Source of the DNA: DATECU01 sp035286745
Lineage (GTDB): Bacteria > Acidobacteriota > Vicinamibacteria > Fen-336
Assembly (NCBI GenBank): GCA_035286745.1
Contig: DATECU010000394.1
Span: 1-10,980 of the forward strand
Direction of reading: 5' to 3'
DNA length: 10,980 nt
In this document: positions 1 to 6,357 of the stretch, in pieces
Position numbering within the stretch: the first letter of the stretch is position 1
How the letters are laid out: every line of letters starts with the position of its first letter
Made by a program: the position numbers and the translations under genes
Notes under the pieces: model-generated
Told to the model about the DNA's origin: nothing
Seen by the model: only the letters and a program-made list of their open reading frames with translations
Database searches by the model: none

Positions 1-115
1 GGGGCAGCTCATCCAGGAGTCGATCGCCGTCATCAAGGAGAACATCGTCGTGCGCCGCTTCGCCCGCTTCAAGGTGGGCGAAGAGAGGGGGACGAACCAG
101 GCCGCTTCCGAGTAA
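1..115 (+). CDS. tsf: Elongation factor Ts, C-terminal end (partial)
   Basis: Only the last 37 codons are present, read in the frame starting at base 2 and ending in TAA at 113-115. EF-Ts is the guanine nucleotide exchange factor that recharges EF-Tu in the cytoplasm. The visible sequence contains the typical EF-Ts ending: a helix leading into KENIVVRRFARFKVGE, followed by a short charged tail (ERGTNQAASE). The position directly before pyrH and frr is the standard rpsB-tsf-pyrH-frr order and strengthens the call. The gene start, the EF-Tu binding TDF motif and most of the protein lie outside the window. A 41-base gap separates it from pyrH, so co-transcription is likely. Confidence 0.9.
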   Translation, partial: GQLIQESIAVIKENIVVRRFARFKVGEERGTNQAASE

Positions 116-156
116 GATCCACCTGGCCCGTCCCCCCCGAGGGCCCTGGAGAACCG

Positions 157-879
157 ATGCCCGGCAGAAAGGTCCGATTCCGGCGGGTGCTGCTGAAGCT
201 CTCTGGCGAAGCCCTGCTCGGGGTCAAGACCTTCGGCATCGATCGCGACTTCACCGATTACCTGGCGCACGAGGTCAAGGACCTCCACAACCTGGGCGTC
301 GAGATCGCCTGCGTGGTGGGCGGAGGCAACATCTTCCGCGGCGTTTCCGACAACGCCCAGGGGATGGACCGGGTGTCGGCTGACCACATGGGAATGCTGG
401 CCACCGTGATCAACGCGCTGGCCTTTCAGGACGCGCTGGAACGCGCCGGCGTGTTCACCCGCGTGCTCTCCGCCATCGAGATGCGCGAGGTGGCCGAGCC
501 CTTCATTCGCCGCCGCGCCATCCGGCACATGGAGAAGGGCCGGGTTGTGATCTTCGCCGGAGGGACCGGCAACCCCTATTTCTCGACCGACACCGCCGCC
601 GCCTTGCGGGCCATGGAGGTGAAGGCCGAGATCATCCTGAAGGGCACCAAGGTTGACGGCATCTACGACGCCGATCCCCTGAAGAACCCCAAGGCCAAGA
701 AGTTCGACTGCCTCACCTACCTGGAAGTGCTGCAGAAGGGACTCAAGGTGATGGACACCACCGCCATCTCCCTGTGCATGGACAATCGCTTGCCCATCAT
801 CGTGTACGACCTCAAACGCAAGGGGAACCTGCGCAAGGTCGTGCTGGGAGAGAAGGTCGGGACCATGGTCAAGGAGTAA
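157..879 (+). CDS. pyrH: UMP kinase
   Basis: The 240-residue protein has the normal length for bacterial UMP kinase, an amino acid kinase-fold enzyme that makes UDP from UMP and ATP in pyrimidine nucleotide synthesis. Diagnostic motifs in order are LKLSGEAL with the phosphate-contacting lysine (K14), VVGGGNIFRG (53-62), the DRVSADHMGMLATVINALA stretch (from about 71), GGTGNPYFSTDTAAALRA with the conserved aspartate (D144), and KGTKVDGIYDADP (161-173). The ATG is supported by a GGAG at 148-151 and by the family-typical start just ahead of the first beta strand. It sits between tsf and frr and ends only three bases before the frr start, so the two are very likely translated from one mRNA. Nothing is unusual in its sequence. 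Confidence 0.97.
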   Translation: MPGRKVRFRRVLLKLSGEALLGVKTFGIDRDFTDYLAHEVKDLHNLGVEIACVVGGGNIFRGVSDNAQGMDRVSADHMGMLATVINALAFQDALERAGVFTRVLSAIEMREVAEPFIRRRAIRHMEKGRVVIFAGGTGNPYFSTDTAAALRAMEVKAEIILKGTKVDGIYDADPLKNPKAKKFDCLTYLEVLQKGLKVMDTTAISLCMDNRLPIIVYDLKRKGNLRKVVLGEKVGTMVKE

Positions 880-882
880 ACG

Positions 883-1443
883 ATGCCCACCAACAAGCTG
901 ATCGCCGACGCCAAGCAACGGATGGACGCCACGGTGGAAACCGTGCGTCGCGAGCTGTCGGTTATGCGCACGGGACGTGCCTCCCTCTCCATGCTGGACG
1001 GGATCCGGGTGGACTACTACGGAACCCCGACCCCGCTCAGCCAGGTGGGCAACCTCTCCACCCCCGACCCCACGCTGATCGCCATCCAGCCCTGGGACGC
1101 TTCGCTCCTCCCCGCCATCGACAAGGCGATCCGCGCCTCTGATCTGGACCTGAACCCACAAAACGATGGCAAGCTGATCCGCATCCCCGTCCCCTCGCTG
1201 ACCGAGGAGCGCCGCAAGCTCCTGGTGAAGCACGCCCACAAGCACGCGGAGGACGGCCGCATCGCCATTCGCAACGTGCGCCGGGACGTGAACGACCACC
1301 TGAAGAAGCAGCTCAAGGACCACGAGGTCAGCGAGGACGACGAGAAGCACGCCATGGCCGAGGTACAGAAGCTCACCGACCAGCACATCGACCTGATCGG
1401 CGAGATCCTGAAGAAGAAAGAAGCCGACATCCTGGCGGTGTGA
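883..1443 (+). CDS. frr: Ribosome recycling factor
   Basis: The 186-residue protein matches the usual length of RRF, which works with EF-G to split the post-termination ribosome. Recognisable features are the N-terminal helix ending in VRRELSVMRTGRASLSMLDGIRVDYYGTPTPLSQVGNLSTPDP (about 21-63), the IQPWD segment, NDGKLIRIPVPSLTEERRKLLVK (about 95-116), and the C-terminal long helices with IRNVRRD and EVQKLTDQHI. The start ATG follows pyrH by three bases, and its ribosome binding site AAGGAG lies in the last codons of pyrH, implying coupled expression. The stop TGA (1441-1443) is followed by 185 bases without a convincing gene. In many bacteria uppS and cdsA follow frr; here the next gene is thrC. 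Confidence 0.97.
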   Translation: MPTNKLIADAKQRMDATVETVRRELSVMRTGRASLSMLDGIRVDYYGTPTPLSQVGNLSTPDPTLIAIQPWDASLLPAIDKAIRASDLDLNPQNDGKLIRIPVPSLTEERRKLLVKHAHKHAEDGRIAIRNVRRDVNDHLKKQLKDHEVSEDDEKHAMAEVQKLTDQHIDLIGEILKKKEADILAV

Positions 1444-1610
1444 CGGTGCGAGGGGCGAGCCGAGCCGTTTGCCGTCGGTTCCCGTCCCTCCGCTGCTCTC
1501 GGTCCCGCTCCTCGTCCCCACCTCCCCGCCGCGGGACACCGCAGTTCGACCCGGACGACCTCTATGGCATGGGTTTCGAGATGTGGGCCCGGGCAGCGGC
1601 TCGGTAGCGG
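1444..1610 (+). other. Intergenic region between frr and thrC
   Basis: No convincing gene is seen. A plus-strand frame opens with GTG at 1440, overlapping the frr stop, and runs to TAG at 1605-1607. Its first half is low-complexity Arg/Ser/Pro of the sort GC-rich noncoding DNA produces. Its last 22 codons read PQFDPDDLYGMGFEMWARAAAR, which looks more protein-like and could be the tail of a degraded gene, but I cannot match it to a family. A weak GU-containing 7-bp stem (1457-1463 with 1475-1481) is followed by pyrimidine-rich DNA but no T run, so it is not a clear terminator. The segment ends at the thrC promoter. Confidence 0.4.
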
Positions 1611-1613
1611 GCT

Positions 1614-1619
1614 TATAAT
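1614..1619 (+). promoter_or_regulatory. -10 element of the thrC operon promoter (leaderless type)
   Basis: A perfect TATAAT stands out in otherwise GC-rich DNA and ends nine bases before the thrC ATG at 1629. Transcription would start around 1625-1628, giving a leader of only a few bases or none. No Shine-Dalgarno sequence lies between it and the ATG (the bases are CCGCGAACC), which fits a leaderless mRNA. No -35 hexamer of quality is visible at 16-18 bases upstream. The placement is inferred from sequence, not from transcript data. Confidence 0.6.
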
Positions 1620-1628
1620 CCGCGAACC

Positions 1629-2798
1629 ATGGCCCTCACCCACCTCGACTGCACCAAATGCGATCGGCAGTTCCCGGCCGGCCAGGTCTGGAACCTCTGC
1701 GAGTGCGGCGCCCCGCTGTTCGCGCGCTATGACCTGGAGCGGGCGGCCAAGAACATGCGCCCCGGCCATCTGGCGCTGCGCGAGCCCACCCTGTGGCGCT
1801 ACGACGACGTGCTGCCGGTTGCCAACCCCGAGCACCGACTGAGCCTGGGCGAGGGCTTCACCCCCCTGCTGGCCACGCCCCGATTGGGCGCTTCGGTCGG
1901 CCTGCCGCGGCTCCTGGTGAAGGACGAAGCCGGCAACCCGACCGGCTCCTTCAAGGCCCGCGGCCTGTCGATGGCGGTGTCCATGGCCAAGGCCCTGGGC
2001 GCCGAGCACGTCTGCCTGCCTTCCGCCGGCAATGCGGGCAGCGCTCTCGCCGCCTACGCGGCTCGCGGCGGTCTCAAGGCCCACGTGTTCGTTCCGGCCG
2101 ACATCCCGCGCGTGTTCATCATGGAGACCGAGGCGTTTGGCGCCGAGGTGGTGACGGTACCGGGCCTCATCACCGATGCGGCCCAGGTGTGTGCCGAGCG
2201 CGCCCGCGAGGGCGGCTGGTACGAGTGCGCCACCCTCAAGGAGCCCTACCGGGTGGAGGGCAAGAAGACCATGGGCTACGAGCTTGCCGAGCAGATGGGT
2301 TGGAAGCTGCCCGACGCCATCCTCTACCCCGCCGGGGGCGGCACCGGGCTCATCGGCATGTGGAAGGCCTTCCAGGAGATGGAGACCATGGGCTTCCTGG
2401 GCCCCGGCCGCCCGCGCATGTACGCCGTCCAGCCGGAGGGCTGCGCGCCTATCGTGAAGGCCTTCGCCGAGGGACTGGAGGCGGCGCCCTTCTGGGAAAA
2501 CGCCCAGACCCTGGCCCATGGCCTCCGGGTGCCCAAGGCGCTGGGCGACTTCCTGATGCTCAGGGCCCTGCGCGAGAGCCACGGTGCCGGGGTGACCGTG
2601 TCCGAGCCGGAGATCATCCAAGGGGTCAAGGACGCATCCTCCCAGGAGGGCCTGTTCGTGGCCCCAGAAGGCGGCGCCTGCGTGGCCGCGCTTCGCAAGC
2701 TCAAGGCCACGGGCCACTTGAGCCCCGACGACACGGTGGTCGTCTTCAACACCGGCACCGGGCTCAAGTACGTCGACAACATGGCCGCCCTCTGGTGA
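1629..2798 (+). CDS. thrC: Threonine synthase
   Basis: The 389-residue protein is a fold type II PLP enzyme that converts O-phosphohomoserine to threonine, the last step of threonine synthesis. It opens with a zinc-ribbon-like knuckle (C8xxC11 and C24xC26), as in the subgroup of threonine synthases with a short metal-binding N-terminus. The PLP lysine is K109 in AGNPTGSFKARG; the substrate-binding SAGNAGSALAAYAA and the PLP-phosphate loop PAGGGTGL follow. The C-terminal part carries EGGACVAALRKL and the terminal FNTGTGLKY typical of ThrC. The ATG is chosen because the zinc knuckle begins at residue 8 and a strong -10 box lies just upstream; there is no ribosome binding site. Cysteate or diaminopropionate-forming relatives share the fold, but the FNTGTGLKY ending favours threonine synthase. 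It heads a four-gene operon and overlaps the next gene by four bases (GTGA). Confidence 0.93.
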   Translation: MALTHLDCTKCDRQFPAGQVWNLCECGAPLFARYDLERAAKNMRPGHLALREPTLWRYDDVLPVANPEHRLSLGEGFTPLLATPRLGASVGLPRLLVKDEAGNPTGSFKARGLSMAVSMAKALGAEHVCLPSAGNAGSALAAYAARGGLKAHVFVPADIPRVFIMETEAFGAEVVTVPGLITDAAQVCAERAREGGWYECATLKEPYRVEGKKTMGYELAEQMGWKLPDAILYPAGGGTGLIGMWKAFQEMETMGFLGPGRPRMYAVQPEGCAPIVKAFAEGLEAAPFWENAQTLAHGLRVPKALGDFLMLRALRESHGAGVTVSEPEIIQGVKDASSQEGLFVAPEGGACVAALRKLKATGHLSPDDTVVVFNTGTGLKYVDNMAALW

Positions 2799-3991
2799 GG
2801 ACCGTCCTCCTCCATCGCGACGACCCCTACCTTCTCGAGTTTGACGCAATCGTCTTGGACCGGCGGGAGCACGAAGGCCGGCCGGCCCTGCTTCTCGACC
2901 GCACCGCCTTCTACGCCGAGAGCGGCGGGCAGCCCTGGGACACCGGGGAGATCGACGGGGTGCGGGTGACCTCCGTGGTGGAGATCGAGGGGGAGATCCT
3001 CCACCTCCTGGACCACGATCTTGAGGCGGATCGGGTTCGGGGGCGCGTCGATGCCGAAAGACGGCGGGATCATCGCCAGCAGCACCACGGCCAACACCTG
3101 CTGTCCCGCGCCTTCGTCGAGGCGGCCGGCGCATCCACCCTGAGCTTCCACCTGGGCGAGGCGGTCTCCACCATCGACCTGGACCGCCTGCTGACCGAAG
3201 CGCAGTTGGCGGCGGCCCAGGACCTGGCCAACCGGGCTGTCGCAGAGGCCCGGCCGGTCCACCTGCGGACCGTCACCCGAGACCAGGCCGTCTCGCTAGG
3301 CGTGCGCATCCCCGAGGAGGCCGGTGACCGGGTGCGGCTGGTGGAGGCCGAGGGTTTCGACGTCCAGGCCTGCGGCGGCACCCATCCCCGGTCCACCGCC
3401 GAGGTGGGTCCGATCCTGGTGAGCGGCGGCGAGCGCTACAAAGGCGGGACCCGGGTCGCCTTCCTCTGTGGAGATCGCGCCCTCCGCGGCTGGCGAGAGC
3501 GAACCGCGGTCCTTGGCGAGCTCTCCACCATCTTGTCGTCGCCGTGGGCCGATCTCCCGGCGGCCAGCCAGCGATTGAAGGAGCAGGTGGCGAGCCTGGA
3601 GCGACAGAGGAAGGACCTGCTCCAGCGGGCCATCGAGGGCGAAGCTCACCGACTCCTGGCCGCCGCCGGAGGCCAGGGCGTCATCACCGCCTTCTACGAC
3701 GGCTGGGACCCGGTTGAGCTCAGAGCCCTGGCCAGCCGGCTGGTGAGCCTGGGTTCCTGCGTGGCCCTGCTCGCCAGTCTCTCGGGTAAGGCGCACCTGG
3801 TGTTCGCCCAATCCGCTGGGAGCTCTCATGACCTCGGGGCGCTGCTGCGACGAGCCCTGACGCCCCTGGGGGGGCGCGGAGGCGGACGCGGCAACCTGGT
3901 TCAGGGAGGCTGCGACAGCGCCGAGGGCCTGGAGGCCCTGCTGTCGGACCTGGCTTTGGAGCTCCGCTCCCTGTCGGCTCCGCGCTCATGA
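2795..3991 (+). CDS. Alanyl-tRNA editing protein, long AlaX type with DHHA1 domain
   Basis: This 398-residue protein resembles the editing half of alanyl-tRNA synthetase without the aminoacylation domain. Such AlaX proteins hydrolyse Ser-tRNA(Ala) or Gly-tRNA(Ala) in trans. Domains in order: an AlaRS II-like barrel with TAFYAESGGQPWDTGEI (37-53); the zinc-binding editing site formed by H97xxxH101 in QQHHGQHLLSRAF and C193xxxH197 in QACGGTH; the RYKGGTRVAFLCG strand (214-226); a coiled-coil-prone helix (about 258-290); and a DHHA1 domain ending in GGRGGGRGNLVQGG (359-372). All four zinc ligands are present, so it should be active. The start is GTG at 2795, inside the thrC stop region (GTGA); it puts the usual barrel strand right after MRTVLLHRDDPYLLEF. 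The open frame continues far upstream, but that part is only the shadow of thrC. It overlaps the next gene by four bases (ATGA). Confidence 0.9.
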   Translation: MRTVLLHRDDPYLLEFDAIVLDRREHEGRPALLLDRTAFYAESGGQPWDTGEIDGVRVTSVVEIEGEILHLLDHDLEADRVRGRVDAERRRDHRQQHHGQHLLSRAFVEAAGASTLSFHLGEAVSTIDLDRLLTEAQLAAAQDLANRAVAEARPVHLRTVTRDQAVSLGVRIPEEAGDRVRLVEAEGFDVQACGGTHPRSTAEVGPILVSGGERYKGGTRVAFLCGDRALRGWRERTAVLGELSTILSSPWADLPAASQRLKEQVASLERQRKDLLQRAIEGEAHRLLAAAGGQGVITAFYDGWDPVELRALASRLVSLGSCVALLASLSGKAHLVFAQSAGSSHDLGALLRRALTPLGGRGGGRGNLVQGGCDSAEGLEALLSDLALELRSLSAPRS

Positions 3992-4860
3992 GCCGCCTAT
4001 CGTCTTCACCGTACTGGGTGGTCGCCGCCGCTGTGGTTTGCGTCTCCACCGGCTCCATCCTGGTGCGCATGGCCGAAGCGCCGGCCCTCACGGTGGCTCT
4101 CTACCGCATAGGCCTGGCCTCAGCCATCCTCTCTCCCTTCGCCTGGCGGGCCGGCCTCCGCGCCTGGCCAGCCCTGCCCGGACGACAAGCGGCTGCTCTC
4201 GCCGGCGCCGGGGTAGCCCTGGGTCTCCACTTCGGGACCTGGATCGCCAGCCTCTCCTACACCACGGTGGCGGCGTCGGTGCTCCTGGTCAACACGGCGC
4301 CGCTCTTCACCCTGGCCTTCGCGCGGGTGTTCCTGGGCGAGGGGGTGAGGCCGGCCACCCTGCTGGCCATGACGGCGGCCCTGCTGGGAGCGGTGGCGAT
4401 TGCCGCCGGCGACTGGCGCGGCGGAGCGGCCTCGCTTCGCGGCACCGGCCTTGCGCTGGCGGGCGCGGTCACCCTCTCGCTCTATCACGTGATCGGGCGC
4501 GGACTGCGCCATGCGCTTCCCTTGAACGCCTACGTGCTAGCCGTGTGGACCGGCGCCACCCTCACCCTGGCCTTGCTGGCCTTGCTGTGGGGGGCTCCGC
4601 TCTGGGGCTTCTCCCCGCGCAGCCTTCTCTGTTTCCTGGCTCTGGCCATGGTGCCGACGCTAGGCGGTCACGGCCTGGTCAACATCGCCCTGCGTCTACT
4701 GCCGGCTCCCACCGTCGGGCTCTTTCTCCTGGGTGAGCCGGTGGGGGCAGGCCTCTTGGCCTATCTGCTTCTCGGTGAAACGCCTGCCCTGCCGACCCTG
4801 GCCGGCGGCGCCCTGGTGGTGGCCGCCCTGGTCGCCGTCGTCGTGGTGGAGAGGCCATGA
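3988..4860 (+). CDS. EamA/DMT-family transporter, probable metabolite exporter
   Basis: The 290-residue protein is strongly hydrophobic and divides into two EamA-like halves (about 8-140 and 150-287), together giving about ten membrane helices, the standard design of drug/metabolite transporters in the inner membrane. Family signs include the SILVRMAEAPALTVALYRIG segment in helix 1-2, ALGLHFGTWIASLSYTTVAASVLLVNTAPLFTLAFARVFLGE at the end of repeat one, and the matching LLPAPTVGLFLLGEPVGAGLLAYLLLGE at the end of repeat two. The E. coli threonine/homoserine exporter RhtA belongs to this superfamily, and the upstream gene here is thrC, so export of an aspartate-family amino acid is a reasonable inference. 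Substrate cannot be read from the sequence. The ATG overlaps the stop of the editing protein (ATGA at 3988-3991), and the gene itself overlaps the asparaginase in the same way. Confidence 0.88.
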   Translation: MSRLSSSPYWVVAAAVVCVSTGSILVRMAEAPALTVALYRIGLASAILSPFAWRAGLRAWPALPGRQAAALAGAGVALGLHFGTWIASLSYTTVAASVLLVNTAPLFTLAFARVFLGEGVRPATLLAMTAALLGAVAIAAGDWRGGAASLRGTGLALAGAVTLSLYHVIGRGLRHALPLNAYVLAVWTGATLTLALLALLWGAPLWGFSPRSLLCFLALAMVPTLGGHGLVNIALRLLPAPTVGLFLLGEPVGAGLLAYLLLGETPALPTLAGGALVVAALVAVVVVERP

Positions 4861-5870
4861 GCTCGCGCCGGAACGTCCATGTGCTCTTCACCGGGGGCAC
4901 CATCTCCATGCGCATCGATCCCGGCACCGGGGCGGCGGTCCCGGCGCTCTCAGGATCCGAGATCGTCTCCCGGGTTCAGGGTCTGAAGAAGGAGGCCCAG
5001 CTCACGCTGGAGGACTACTCCCGGCTGCCGGGACCCCACGTCACGCCGCACTGGATGTGGCGGCTCAAGGACCGGGTAGCCAGGCTGCTGGCCGACCCGG
5101 CGGTCGATGCCGTGGTGCTGACGCATGGCACCGACACCCTGGAGGAGACCGCGTTCCTGCTGGACCTGACCCTCGACAGCCCCAAGCCGGTCGTCTTCTG
5201 CGGCGCCATGAGGACGGTCTCCGAGCCCGGCTGGGACGGACCGGCCAACCTGATGGCGGCAGTGCGCACCGCGGTTCATCCGGAGGCGCGGGAGCGGGGC
5301 GTGCTGGTGGCGGTGGGCGAGGCCGTCTACGCGGCGGCCGAGGCCACCAAGTGGCACAGCCAGAACCTGGCCGCCTTCAGAAGTCCGCTAGGCGCGTTGG
5401 CGGTGGTCGACCGCGGGCGGATCGTCTTCCAGCGCCCGGCCTTCCGGCACGCGCGGATCGCGGCTCGCCGTCTGGTCTCCGAGGTCGACATCCACACCAT
5501 GGCCGCCGGCGTCGACGATGCCCTGCTCCGCGCCTCCCTGGCCCGGGGAGCGCGAGGCCTGGTCCTGGAAGCCACGGGATGCGGAAACGTCCCGCCGGCC
5601 GCGCTGCCGGGGATTCGGGCCGCCCTGGCCGCCCGGGTTCCGGTGGTCCTGGTCTCCCGCTGCGCCGAGGGGCGGGTGGCCCCCGCCTACGGCTACGACG
5701 GCGGTGGGCAGATGCTTCATGGGTTAGGCGTGATCCTGGGCGGGGAACTGCCCGGGCCCAAGGCCCGCATCAAGCTGATGGTGGTCCTGGGCCTCACCTC
5801 GAATCTGGCCGAGATCCGGCACCTGATGGAGAGCCTTCCACAGGATTCTCACAGCGCGTCCGCGTCCTAG
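4857..5870 (+). CDS. L-asparaginase (asparaginase/glutaminase family)
   Basis: The 337-residue protein has the length and motifs of the bacterial type asparaginase family, which hydrolyses L-asparagine to aspartate and ammonia. The N-terminal nucleophile motif is FTGGTIS with T12. The second catalytic motif is LTHGTDTLEETAF, with T92-D93 as the charge-relay pair. The GAMR segment (116-119) and the conserved lysine K165 in EATKWHSQNLAAFRSP complete the expected set. There is no signal peptide, so it should be cytoplasmic (type I-like). It is the last gene of the thrC operon, overlapping the exporter by four bases. In that setting it could feed aspartate to the threonine pathway, which is inference. 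Its final codons (LPQDSHSASAS) are encoded by DNA that belongs to the DnaA-box-like repeat cluster, so the extreme C-terminus is probably not a conserved part of the enzyme. Confidence 0.92.
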   Translation: MSSRRNVHVLFTGGTISMRIDPGTGAAVPALSGSEIVSRVQGLKKEAQLTLEDYSRLPGPHVTPHWMWRLKDRVARLLADPAVDAVVLTHGTDTLEETAFLLDLTLDSPKPVVFCGAMRTVSEPGWDGPANLMAAVRTAVHPEARERGVLVAVGEAVYAAAEATKWHSQNLAAFRSPLGALAVVDRGRIVFQRPAFRHARIAARRLVSEVDIHTMAAGVDDALLRASLARGARGLVLEATGCGNVPPAALPGIRAALAARVPVVLVSRCAEGRVAPAYGYDGGGQMLHGLGVILGGELPGPKARIKLMVVLGLTSNLAEIRHLMESLPQDSHSASAS

Positions 5871-5877
5871 GCCGGGC

Positions 5878-5921
5878 TTTTCAACCGGTTTTCCACAGGT
5901 TGGGCACAGCTCATCCACAGG
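5878..5921 (+). repeat. Four consecutive 11-bp repeats related to the DnaA box
   Basis: Four back-to-back 11-mers are visible: TTTTCAACCGG (5878-5888), TTTTCCACAGG (5889-5899), TTGGGCACAGC (5900-5910) and TCATCCACAGG (5911-5921). The first two share 9 of 11 bases. Units two and four contain the perfect and the one-mismatch DnaA box. The 11-base period is close to one helical turn, so bound proteins would sit on the same face of the DNA, as in helically phased DnaA arrays. Confidence 0.65.
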
Positions 5922-6022
5922 GTGACCGGCACCGAAACCCAATGCCGGGCTTGCCGGAACCCCCTCCTTCCACCGGAAGACCCACAGCCTATCCGACTGA
6001 CCCGATGCCACTTGAAGAGCTC

Positions 6023-6060
6023 TCCACAGGATTCCCACCCGCCCCTGTGCATCCTGTGGA
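6023..6060. repeat. Perfect 10-bp inverted repeat of the TCCACAGG element
   Basis: TCCACAGGAT at 6023-6032 is exactly complementary to ATCCTGTGGA at 6051-6060, with an 18-base spacer. The left arm also begins a direct repeat: bases 6023-6038 match 5837-5852 at 15 of 16 positions (TCCACAGGATTC, then T or C, then CAC). The arrangement places two convergent DnaA-like boxes at the right edge of the cluster. It lacks a T run, so it is not a standard terminator. Confidence 0.6.
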
Positions 6061-6357
6061 TCGCCTTGGCGACGCCTTCGTGGCGCACAGCGCTCAGCAT
6101 TCAGCAACCAAACGAAGCGAAAGCCGCCGAGGATTCCGTGGCGCCGGCATTGCAAGCCACTGAGTCGCGGACGTAACGCCCCGATTGCGGCTCCGTCCTC
6201 TCTGTCTTCCTGCCCCTCAGTGGCCCTGTGGCGCCAGTTCGTTTGGTGGCGGCCCTGGCCGCGCGGCGCGTCCTGTGGACGCCCCCGCTGGCGGCGGCCA
6301 ACCTTCACGCCGGCCCGGAACGAACACCCCACCAGCCTGCCTTCGAGGATCCGTGGC

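Larger units (their letters stand above)
5834..6063. promoter_or_regulatory. Cluster of DnaA-box-like sites, possible DnaA-binding region or origin
   Basis: The octamer TCCACAGG occurs at 5837, 5892, 5914 and 6023 and, inverted, at 6053-6060; a further inverted copy is at 6272-6279. I noticed no other copy in the window. TTTTCCACA at 5889-5897 is a perfect match to the DnaA box consensus TTWTNCACA. TCATCCACA at 5911-5919 has one mismatch. CCTTCCACA (5834), TTGGGCACA (5900), CTCTCCACA (6020) and CGATCCACA (minus strand, 6063-6055) have two. Binding by the initiator DnaA is inferred from consensus similarity. Against a full origin: no clear AT-rich unwinding element is seen and no dnaA, dnaN, parAB or rpmH-rnpA genes are near. 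The site lies between convergent genes, so a DnaA titration or regulatory role is at least as likely. Confidence 0.5.
5871..6357. other. 487-base gap between convergent asparaginase and P1 peptidase genes
   Basis: No real gene is seen here. Open frames on both strands (for example 5922-6176 plus, 5867-6100 minus) have low-complexity composition and mostly translate the TCCACAGG repeats. The left two thirds hold the DnaA-box-like cluster. The part from 6064 to 6357 is less structured: it contains the palindrome TGGCGCCA at 6229-6236 and a 6-bp hairpin GCGTCC-TGT-GGACGC at 6268-6282 that embeds another CCTGTGGA. No strong T-tract terminator serves either flanking gene; the best candidate is a weak stem right after the asparaginase stop (5869-5875 with 5885-5891). 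Confidence 0.6.

Noticed and set aside
1457..1481. Hairpin after frr as an intrinsic terminator
   Set aside because: The stem is 7 bp with a GU pair and an 11-base loop, and no T run follows.
1793..2794. Upstream extension of the tRNA-editing reading frame through thrC
   Set aside because: The frame is open, but the translation is Arg/Gly/Pro-rich shadow of thrC. The AlaX barrel begins right after GTG 2795.
1017..3134. 705-codon open frame on the minus strand
   Set aside because: It is antisense to frr, thrC and the editing protein gene, all of which have clear family motifs. Its translation is Arg/Gly/Ala-rich without recognisable domains, as expected from the third-position GC bias of the opposite strand.
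5869..5891. Stem just after the asparaginase stop as an intrinsic terminator
   Set aside because: Only four strong pairs plus wobble pairs, and the T bases are partly used in the stem and in the DnaA-box array.
4733..6163. 476-codon plus-strand frame crossing the exporter, asparaginase and gap
   Set aside because: It runs out of frame through two well-supported genes and has low-complexity Arg/Pro/Gly content. Its tail only translates the TCCACAGG repeats.
5834..6282. CRISPR-like array of TCCACAGG copies
   Set aside because: Units are 8-11 bases, occur in both orientations and lack regular 30-bp-class repeats and spacers.
5867..6332. Small open frames on both strands in the repeat-rich gap, including ones with CxxC-like pairs
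   Set aside because: The cysteines come from TGTGGA/TCCACA repeats. No ribosome binding sites or conserved domains are visible.
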